From NCBI RefSeq assembly GCF_003711515.1, contig NW_021167080.1:1132859-1147686 (forward strand): 14,828 nt of DNA, given 5' to 3'. This document shows, piece after piece, positions 1-8,609 of this stretch (positions within the stretch are counted from its first letter, which is position 1; each line of letters opens with the position of its first letter). The position numbers and the translations under genes are program-made. The notes under the pieces are model-generated. The model was not told the origin of the DNA. It made no database searches and saw only the letters and a list, made by a program, of their open reading frames with translations. The DNA is from Sodiomyces alkalinus F11. Lineage: Eukaryota; Ascomycota; Sordariomycetes; Glomerellales; Plectosphaerellaceae.

Positions 1-45
1 CCCCCCCTTTTTTTTCTTCTTTTTTTTTTCTCCCTCCTATTGTAG

Positions 46-2398
46 AGTATCAAACTTAAGCTCGTCGTCTATGGAACAGGAAAAGCCGAGGCCGAAGCCG
101 GCTTTATCCAGCTCATCGAAGCCCTCGTCAAGGTCGGCCTCACCACCGAGGTCCGCAACGGCAGAGACCGGTCTCTCCTCATATTCGTCAAGGTCGCGTC
201 CGAGAAGGTTTTGAGCGACCAGGTCTACTGGTCTCGCCTCAGCGACTGGCTGAACGGCGCTCGCACAGTTGGCCCGGACAAGGATCTTGCAAGCTCGTTC
301 CGCGATGAGCCCGTGTCGGAGGCCGAACGGTTGCGTGTTGTCTACCTTCTCATGACCAAGCCGAAGAACGAAGGTGGCGCCGGTATCACCCCTGGTTCCG
401 GTCTCTGGAAGAACGTCGACTCCATCTTCCCCCTGCATAACCACACCTTCAACCGAAACTGGATCCAGAAGATGAGCTCCAAATACATCATCGATGACAC
501 CAACCTCAATGAGATTCGGAACAGCTTCGGCGAGAGTATCGCCTTCTACTTTGCCTTTATGCAGTCCTACTTCAAGTTTCTCGTCTTCCCCGCCGCCGCA
601 GGCTTCGCCACATATTCGCTGCTCGGTCAGTTTTCATGGCTGTACACCGTCTTCGTCTCATTATGGTCCGTGGTTTTCTTCGAATTTTGGAAGAGGAAAG
701 AGGTCGACTTGGCAATACAATGGGGCGTCCGCGGCGTGTCCAACATCCAGCATCCGAGACCACAGTTCGAGTTTGAACACGAAGCCGAGGACCCGGTCAC
801 GGGAGAGATGGTCAAGGTCTACTCGCCCTTCAAGCGCCTCGGCACTCAATTGCTTCAGATTCCCTTCGCCTTGGCTTGCATCTTGGTCCTGGGAACGCTG
901 ATCGCCACTTGCAACTCGTTGGAGATCTTCATTACTGAAGTGTACGACGGGCCGTTTAAGCAGTATCTGGTGAGGACAGCTTTGCCCTCCCTGTCGTCGC
1001 CTGCTCCTTTTCCAAGTCTTGGCTGACAACATGTAGACATTCCTGCCTACGGTCATTTTGGTGGTCATGACCCCTACTTTCTCTACCGTGTTGCAAGCCT
1101 TTGCCGAACGCCTAACCCAAATGGAGAACTATGAGACGCTCGACGGTGAGTGCCGTGCCGTCCTACCTGTGTGTCATCGCTTCCCCCGTGCCTATGTCGC
1201 TGATAATTTGAGCAGCCCATCACGCTGCACTGGTCCAGAAGCAGTTTGTGCTTAACTTCATCGTCTCTTACATGGCCTTATTCTTCACCGCCTTCGTTTA
1301 CATCCCTTTCGGAAATTTCCTGGTCCCGTACCTAGACATTTGGAGAGCCGCGGCGCAGAGGCTGACGCCCAGTGGCAAGGCGTTCGCGACGCAAGAGTTT
1401 GTAATCAACCCGGCTCGCATCAGCAACCAGATGTTCTACTTCACCGTCACTGCTCAAGTCGTCAACCTCATCACCGAAACAATGCTGCCATACGTCAAGC
1501 GCCAGGTTCTCAACGAGGCGAAGGAAGTGCAGTCCAAGATCACCAACAACGGCCAGGGAAAGAAAATCGAGGACCCCCCGGAGGAGGAAGCATTCTTGAA
1601 CCGCGTGCGAAGTGAGGTGGAGCTCGAGACGTACGACGTGACGAATGACTACCGGGAGATGGTCGTCCAGTTCGGGTACCTGTCGCTCTTCTCCGTGGCC
1701 TGGCCCCTCGCCGCGTGCTGTTTCCTGGTCAATAATTGGGTGGAGCTTCGATCGGACGCGGTCAAGATTGCCATCACCAGCCGACGCCCTATCCCATGGC
1801 GGGCCGACTCGATCGGACCGTGGCTGAACGCCCTGGGGTTCCTTTCCTGGCTCGGCACACTGACGAGCGCGGCCATCGTGTCGCTCTGCAGCAGCAAGGA
1901 CCCCAACGGGGCCGCAGGGTCGCTGACGGATCACAAGGGGTGGGCGGTGCTGCTCAGCGTCTTCCTGGCGGAACACTTCTACTTGGCCGTGCAAATGGCC
2001 GTCCGGGTCGTCATGAGCAAGATGAACAGCCCAGGGGTCCAAAAGGAGAGGAAGGAGCGATTCTTGATGAAGAAGAAGCTTCTCCAGGAGAATCTCAACC
2101 AGGAGGTGGACGAGAAGGCTGCTGCCCCAGGTATTGCCAAGACCGAGGAGATCTCGAGAGCGGTACTGGAGGAGGAGGCACGGCAGGCATCCATTCGCGG
2201 ACAAGGGCTTGCCGATGAAATGTGAGTATAGTTCCCGAGTTTCGCGTTCCGAGTTCTTGTGTGGCGTGGCAGTTGATGACATTCGGCTAATCGTGTGGTT
2301 CGCTCCGTCCTTTTCTTTGATATAGGTTCTGGCAGCGGCAACGTGGACTCGACGACACCATTCAGATTGGAGGAAACCTGATCGCCCAGGTAGACTGA
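46..2398 (+). CDS. TMEM16/anoctamin (Ist2-like) membrane protein, 5' partial
   Basis: Exons 46-969, 1037-1145, 1216-2221 and 2326-2398 join in frame to about 703 residues; introns are GT-AG (67, 70 and 104 bp). An acceptor at 44-45 shows that a 5' exon lies outside the window. Fungal TMEM16 proteins are about 735 residues, so only some 20-30 are missing. Visible features: soluble N-terminal domain, then several hydrophobic helices from about nt 530, the family stretch EFWKRKEVDLAIQWGVRGVS, and a charged coiled C-terminal tail. Putative Ca2+-site acids are present: Glu (nt 1476) in ITETMLPY, Asp (1647) and Glu (1656) in NDYREM, Glu (1743) and Asp (1755) in ELRSD. Known family roles are Ca2+-activated lipid scrambling or ion conduction, and ER-plasma membrane tethering for yeast Ist2; which applies here is inference. 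The stop at 2396-2398 is chosen because it gives the usual length; a further splice is possible (see findings). Confidence 0.9.
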
Positions 2399-4342
2399 GT
2401 TGACGGGGGAAACACCAGGACAACAACAAATTATTCAATGACATAGGAGCTTGTGCTGGAACAGGATTTTAATAGAATGGCTTCCCCGCTTGATGCGAGA
2501 TTGCGAGACTATGTACGGGGTATGACAGACGTCATGCTGTGGAAGGAGGTAGGTGGTGCCGCTGAAGAGAGGCAACCAACAACTCTCCCCCCTGTTTACG
2601 AAGGATGTACAACGTACCTACATGGGCACGTGTGCAAAGGGGCCCTGGAATCCGGGGAGGACGAGGACGGAAATGAAGCGAAGTGGTCTGGACATGCGAC
2701 GTATGTGCGCAAAGGGAATTCAATTCCTCTATTCGGTGTGGAAGGGGTTTCTTTTCTTTCTTTTTTTTTTTCTTTTTCTGAAGGCCAAGGCGTAGATCGT
2801 ATTTGCGGACTGAATGGAGGCAAGGCAGACTTCAGAAGATGGAGGACGTTGGAAGTTACCTTAATTTATAATAATGGGTATGCTGAATGGGTATGCTGAC
2901 GGGAAATGCTGCTGGTTTCGCTAGTGTTGCGCCACCGCCACCACCAAGTCGTGGTGTATCAACAAGGTACAGGTAATTACTGCATGGGAACGGGCGGGTT
3001 CACAGCCTGGAAGCGCCCGCCCTGCGAATAACGTGGTCCCAACTGCAGTGTGGCGTTCTCGGCGGACAGGCACCGGACAGATACCGGACGCAGACACCGG
3101 ACGAATAGGTACAGTGGTTGGTTGAACATGAATTTCGGGACATTTAAAAGGCCAAGTCCTTCGATACTTTTGCAGAAACACTACATGTCGCCTAAAATAC
3201 CCGAAGGGCACAAGGTCTCGAACACTGCGACATCGGCTAGGTACCTTATAATTAAGGCAACGCGAACTGGCAGGGGGCTGGCTCTCTGTACACGTGTATT
3301 GGGATGGAGTACGTTGTATGTACGGATACTTCGTCCCCTCTTCTACCACTTCGACCAGTTCTCCGAGGCACGTTGTCCGCATGACATCCCATCCAGCTTC
3401 TACCCTACGGTCCCTGCCTCCTTTACTAAGGTACCTTACCTTATTTCTATAGTATACCTTACTATAAAGCTTATTACCTTACCTAGGTAGCAACTTCCAT
3501 GCTTCCCTACTTAAGGTACCTCTAACCAGTATCCAACCGAACAACATGGGAGGTACACTACCCTACCTTACCCATACCTTATACATACCTTAACCGCCAA
3601 TCTACGTTGCAAGAATTGCTATCTACCTGTAAGGTATCTTGGATAACTAAGGTACCGTACCTACCCTACCTACCTACCTACCTACCTTACAACTCCTTCG
3701 TCATCCACGTCCACGAACAGGCTGCAGGCCTCCGGCTGCCTGCCCTAACCCAAAGCTCGCCAAGTGTCCTTGGCGTTCTGTTCGGAATGCCACTCACTCC
3801 CCCTCGTCTCCCTCGTCTCCCTCGTCCTGCAGCCCAGACCTGTATTTATTATCCAGCCCCCTTTGTGGCGGCAGGCATGCGCTTCACTCATGAGTGCTTC
3901 GCTGGTGCCTTTGCCTTCTTTTCCTCCGTTGTTGGGGCCGCGCTTCTGGCGCTGGTGGGAATCCTGTCACACCTGAGATCTTCGAGCTTGGCTCTTCCCA
4001 TACCAACTTAATTATTGCATCTCATCTCCAGTCCATGCTTTCATGGGTCCTTTCGTCCTTTCACTTGAGGATACCTGTACTCATTTCGTCCTCATTCAAC
4101 CACGCGCTGTCGTCTTCCCCCTCTGCTCAGTCATTTCTGTCCTACAAAACTTCTCATTCTAGGTAATTTTTCGGTCTTTTACCTCTGCATTACTACCACT
4201 GCCTGCGCGAATTTCCCCGATTTAAAACCTGGAGGAGGATCTGTGGCTGGTAACCCGTCGAGGTTGAGCCGCCGAAAACTAAAACTCCCTAAGCCTTGAA
4301 CCCTGGGTCGCCGCCCCCTTTTCCACGACCTGCACGCCCAAG
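2399..4342. other. Intergenic region, no convincing gene
   Basis: About 1.9 kb between the anoctamin gene and the SH3 gene. It holds the presumed 3' region of the first gene with a T/C tract (about 2747-2779), the TACC-rich array (3421-3690), three 9-bp CCTCGTCTC-type units (3802-3828) and a pyrimidine-rich stretch at about 4020-4340 that is likely promoter and leader of the gene starting at 4343. Open frames here (for example 3050-3490 and 3607-4011, plus strand) have low-complexity, uncharacteristic translations and I do not regard them as genes. I saw no tRNA, rRNA or transposase signature. Confidence 0.6.
3421..3690. repeat. TACC/AGGTA-rich intergenic array
   Basis: By eye the plus strand has 20 TACC tetramers in 270 bp, where about one is expected by chance. 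They form runs such as TACCTTACCT and, at 3661-3690, near-perfect (TACC)n. AGGTA on the same strand makes several GGTACC palindromes (3430, 3516 and 3650 regions), so the motif occurs in both orientations. It lies 650-920 bp upstream of the next start codon. It may be a degenerate simple repeat or a clustered binding site; the sequence does not decide between these. Confidence 0.65.
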
Positions 4343-7300
4343 ATGGAGGTTGTCAACGATCTGGTCCTTGCTCCCTTCAAGGACATTGTGCAGCAAGGAA
4401 GCATCGCCCGTGATAATGCGAATGCAGGTGACAACGAAGACATGCTCTCTGAGAGCCAGAAACTCATTCGGGGTGCCGAGCGCATTCTTAAACTCGTCGA
4501 ACCCATGTCCACGAGGCTGTGGGAAGTTTATGGCCACAACTTCATCGATGCTCTCAAGGAAAATGGTACATACACTCTGGCACTCGCTACTCTTTTCGCT
4601 TTCTTTTCGCTTCGCTTTCCTTTCTCGAGAGACCTCGGAATGTCCCCGTCGGCCTATAGCCTCTGTCTGACTCGAAGAACTCGTTCTAGATGATATCGCC
4701 TCGTACAGGTCACAGCTCAATGGCCTACTGTGGGACTTTGAGGACTTCATCGAATCCGATGACTTTGACCACGCAAAGTATATTGAGCTCCAGGTACTTT
4801 GCAAAACGGCCGGCCTCGACATTGCCGAGATTCTCAAGAGGATGAAACTACAGCCCGTCGTCAGAGATCACTACCCTATCTCGGACGAACCACAGAGCCC
4901 CGCCTCTGCCAGCACTGTCCGCCCACTATTCTCACATCCCGATTTTGGTGGCGGTCTTAACATTTACACACCGCAACAGGGTCGCTCTCCATCTCAGCTC
5001 GAGCTTGTGCCTAGTCCATTCGAACCAGATCCGTGTCCCGACGAAATAACCCAAGACGACGCTTCCACTTCTCCCGAGATATCTCCCTCCCCTATTCCGC
5101 CACCGCCTCCTCCCCCAGCCGCTGACCCCTGGGACCTGAAGTCAGCACCCCCACACGACCTAGAGGGAGACGTTGCTGAGCGAAGTCTGGAACGACGTTC
5201 TCCCATGCCGCCGTCACCTAGCGATTCATCCCTCGACCCCATGTCGCCGCCTGGTCTCGAACCCGAGAGGAGAGCGACATTCCCTGTCTCGCCTCGTCGC
5301 CTGGACGTTGGTGTAGACTACCTTTGCGATGAACAACAGCGTCTCCAGATCGTCGGTTCCCCTGAAATGTGCACCACACCGCCCGATGGCTCCAGGCAAG
5401 TGATGCCTTTCGAACCAGGCCCTTATGCCGGTCGTTCACGGTCGTACACTCTTGGGATAGATCCGGGTGCTCAGAGGAGGGTCCCGCCGCCACGCATGTC
5501 CGCTACGATATTGCCCAGTCGACAAAACCGCCCTTACTCCATCGCGGAGTCTGACCACTCCAACTCGTCCAGGCAACGATCGGGAGGGTCCATGCAGAGC
5601 TCTGTTTTCGACGAGACCCGCAATGAACCGGAAGGCTCGGCCAGTCCCGCCATGATGGACCATCCTGCAGCGGCGCGGTCGTTCCCCGAGAACCCCGATT
5701 CCATCACCGGCGCCGGCGGCAACCGCGAAGCCGGTGGGAGTCGAGAAGATTACCTGCGCCCAGTGGGTCGGACGCCTACTATCCCCCCCAACTTCCCACC
5801 AGGAGTGGAAGACGGGATTGAGGCGGTTCCGATACATAATGACAGAGACGGATTGATCCCTGTAAATGAAGATCCATCAGCGCCCGCCGCACTCGCTGTG
5901 GCGAGGCCCATCCGGCAACTGGACTTTCGAGACTGCACTATTGGATCGAAGAGCTCCTTCTACTTGTACAAGGGGTTCTGCGAAGGAGCCAAGAGCGTCA
6001 TGCGAGGCGAGGCTGGTGTCAGGAGATCCAAGAGACCCGTGAGTCCATCCTTATAGAGACAAGATGCCTTGATCTGGTCTTTATTAGACCAAACATCCTT
6101 CCTGCCATCGTGGCCTCCTCCATTTTTGTCAAAGAAGGAAAAAGAAAAGAAAGAAAAAGAAAAAGAGAAAGAAAGAAAGAAACTGACCCAGACTTATCTA
6201 ACCACCACACACACAGGGAATGGCGGGTAGTCAGCCTGTAGCTCGATGCCTGTTTTGCATGTACGACTTGGACTATCACAAGGTCGAGATGGACTTGAAG
6301 GGCGACGGTAGGTCTTACCGGCATCTCCCGCCACCTCCTTTACCACCCACTCCAATCAAGCAACTCAGTGGATTCGAGCTGATGATGCCCAGTCCAAGGG
6401 GGCCACACGCTTCAGGGCATCTCATACCGGATGCGCTTTCTCCGCAAGAGTCACATCAGCACCAAACGCAACGATGAGTTCCTCTACGGCTGCATCTTCT
6501 GCGTGCACTCGAATCGCACGCTCGATGTTTGCGATGCGACAGTCTTCTTCTCCGCAAAGCAGCTCTTCAAGCACCTCGCGCGGCACCCCCGCCCCCTTCC
6601 CGAGGTACCGGGCATCACCGTCGTTGACGAGCACAGCGTCCCTGCCGAGCTCACGAACAACTTCGACCTCCATTTCAAACGGGCCCCCGTGCCTTCCCCC
6701 CTGGAGCACAGGCGCGACGAGGTGGCGCAGCTGCCGACGGCGACGGTGACCAAGACGGTCAAGAAGATGTACGGCATGCGGCGGCTCTCCGACCAGACGC
6801 CCGTGCACGAGCTGGCGGAAGGGGCTCGCATCTCGGGTGTCGAGTTCCCGGCCAAGTATCGCGGGGAGTGGGTCACGGCGTGGCACGACGGGGAACAGGC
6901 CAGCGTGCCGTTCGACATTGTCCGTCTGGATCCGCCCCCCATGTCGGAGATCCGCATGGGTGCCATGAGCCACGCCACGGCCACGGCGAGATGGAAGTTT
7001 GCTCCCAAATCCAAGGAAGAAGGGGAGGAATGGCTCAAGTTTGAGAAGGGGGAAGAAATCACTAACATCAGCTGTATGTCCTCCTTCTCGTCCTTCTCTT
7101 CCTTTACCCCTCACCTTCCGCGGCCAACACCAAAGATGGACAGCTGACATCTTCCCAGGGCTCCACGCCGACCACTGGTGCTGGTCAGGAACGAATAGTA
7201 AGGGGAAGTGGGGCATCTTCCCACAGGCGTTCATCGAGCCCAACACGGTCAAGGAGCCAACCAGGTCGAACCAGCCTGGAAGGACTTCTGAAGAACGACG

Positions 7301-7352
7301 GCGGACCAAGCTACTTTCACATATCTCGATTCTCAAGGGGTCTGCAAGGTGA
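4343..7352 (+). CDS. Fungal SH3-domain protein with Pro-rich linker and Cys/His module
   Basis: Exons 4343-4565, 4690-6038, 6217-6307, 6393-7073 and 7159-7352 join in frame to 845 residues. The start ATG has A at -3 and G at +4. Residues 1 to about 125 are a helical, soluble-looking region (MEVVNDLVLAPFKDI...). About 130-505 is Pro/Ser-rich and probably disordered, with seven prolines at 211-217. Residues 535-619 contain CLFC (535-538), CIFC (588-591) and HLARH (615-619), a possible zinc-binding set. A variant SH3 domain spans about 750-810 (ARWKFAP, then HWCWSG, then GIFPQAFIEP), split by the last intron. SH3 domains bind proline-rich peptides, and this protein carries its own proline-rich linker, so a scaffold or self-regulated adaptor is a reasonable inference. 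The acceptor at 6391-6392 was chosen because it alone of those tested keeps both Cys pairs in one frame. The exact cellular role is unknown to me; no gene symbol assigned. Confidence 0.85.
6131..6182 (+). repeat. Polypurine (A/G) tract inside intron 2 of the SH3 gene
   Basis: A run of about 52 nearly pure A/G bases, mostly GAAA and GAAAA units, lies in the 178-bp intron 6039-6216. This intron is the longest in the gene, and the tract probably grew by slippage. It is not coding: splicing across it links the Pro-rich region to the Cys/His module in frame. Confidence 0.7.
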
Positions 7353-7727
7353 TTCTTGGTAAAGACATTCAGGGTATGGGGGGTGGGGGGGCAACGCCGA
7401 TAAATGGACATGTTTTGTGGATTCTCCTTTTTTTTTTCCTTTTTCTGTCCCTCTCTCGTTATTTTCTTCCCCTTTCCCCTTTTCGTTTCTCTTTCTTTAT
7501 TTCGTTCCATTTTTCATGTTGTTTTTACTCTGATTCCCTTCTTGACGATGATATCCGAGCGTTTTTAGTGAGGCGCTATGTGTTCAATGATGATATGGAA
7601 GGTCTAAGGCGAGCGAAGAGTTGTTCGAAGCGTGGTTCCGCTTCATTCACGACTGTTATACCCCATGCATGTTTGTTTTCTTCCCTAGCTTTGTGTATTT
7701 CTCCATTGTCGTTCTGGATATCCTATG

Positions 7728-7733
7728 AATAAA
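7728..7733 (+). terminator. Possible polyadenylation signal AATAAA
   Basis: A canonical AATAAA hexamer lies 376 bp after the stop codon of the SH3-domain gene, followed by A-rich sequence. Filamentous fungi use this signal loosely, so the assignment is tentative. Confidence 0.4.
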
Positions 7734-7987
7734 ACTCTTAAAGAGAAATATTTGCATAAATTATTTACAACAAACTGTTTGGCAAAAACGAAGCGATTTA
7801 TAAGTGACAACTGCGATGCCCACCACATATCTGGCATACTCACCGAATGAGACCGACCAGACTAATCATAGGTGAGTACTCGGTGTGCCAGCAGAAGTTC
7901 GGGTCCGGGATTAACCGAAGTTTTCCGACGAGATGCAAACCCGGTAAAAGAGCTACCCCGCAATACATTATCCCGAGCTTGGGAGCT

Positions 7988-8027
7988 GTGGGGGTCGCAA
8001 TGTGGGACAGCGGGGCACTCGGTGGAG
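7988..8027 (+). promoter_or_regulatory. Cluster of three CreA-type (SYGGRG) motifs
   Basis: GTGGGG at 7988-7993, GCGGGG at 8010-8015 and GTGGAG at 8022-8027 each match SYGGRG, the site of the carbon catabolite repressor CreA/CRE1. They lie within 40 bp, about 585-620 bp upstream of the flavocytochrome ATG. CreA regulation usually depends on closely spaced pairs, and a gene for lactate use is a sensible target. The motif is short and degenerate, so chance occurrence is quite possible. Confidence 0.3.
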
Positions 8028-8609
8028 AAGCAACGGTCTAATGAGCAGCGAGACGATTGTCAATTCCTTCCCGGAACCTGCTTTGACTCTGTATTACGGT
8101 GCGTACGTTGTACACTATTACGCTTCTACCACTTCGTACGTAGCTTGCCCTCGGCATCCCTTCTCTGGACCATTGATGGTTTCCCATCAGTATCGGGGCA
8201 CCGGCACTTTTTCTGGAGGAGCAGATCCCATTCCCCTTCTTCGCCCCTACCCCCTAGAGGCTAGGTTCTTCGTCTCAAGAACATCGGTTGAAGATTGATT
8301 TCTGAATCCACCGGGCCCCATCTCCCCATTTCTTCCTCTCCACAACCACCTCCGCGGTCAATTCGTTGCGCGCATTTAATTAAGCGTTGTCCCGTAACCC
8401 ATTCTGGTTCCATTTGTAGCTTTGTCCTCTTCTTCTCATTTTTTTTCCTCGTTTTTTTTTTTTCTTTCCTTTTCTTTGAGCTTGGACACACCAATTCTAG
8501 ATTCGATACCGCTTCTTTCGACAGCAGGAAAGACGGATAGATACCCCCGAAGACCCGACAATAGAGGATCCTCGGCAATAACAGGCGAGCCATACGAACA
8601 ATCGCGACA

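Larger units (their letters stand above)
7353..8609. other. Intergenic: 3' region of SH3 gene and promoter of flavocytochrome gene
   Basis: About 1.26 kb without a convincing gene. The left part is T/C-rich (7421-7515) and ends with AATAAA at 7728-7733, a plausible polyadenylation signal for the upstream gene, which would give a 3' UTR near 400 bases. The right part holds an imperfect inverted repeat (7831-7891), a cluster of CreA-like motifs (7988-8027) and a T/C tract (8421-8478) about 130 bp before the next ATG, as is common near transcription starts in filamentous fungi. Short open frames here (for example 7847-8041) lack any recognisable features. Confidence 0.6.

Noticed and set aside
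1332..2444. A 370-codon open frame on the minus strand.
   Set aside because: It is antisense to the long anoctamin exon, which has clear family motifs and splice-consistent frame; the minus-strand translation is composition-driven.
3607..4011. A 134-codon open frame with a hydrophobic stretch, considered as a small secreted or membrane protein.
   Set aside because: It begins inside the TACC array, has low-complexity Leu/Pro content and no splice or start context; likely chance.
6369..6416. Alternative acceptors for intron 3 of the SH3 gene (AG at 6367-6368 and 6414-6415).
   Set aside because: The first meets a stop within four codons, and the second puts the downstream Cys/His and SH3 region out of frame; AG at 6391-6392 keeps everything in frame.
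6422..7510. A 362-codon open frame on the minus strand.
   Set aside because: It overlaps the SH3/Cys-His exons and runs into a low-complexity purine tract; no recognisable domain.
7831..7930. tRNA-like look (hairpin followed by GTTCGGGTCC).
   Set aside because: The T-arm consensus is not met and no cloverleaf with acceptor stem can be built.
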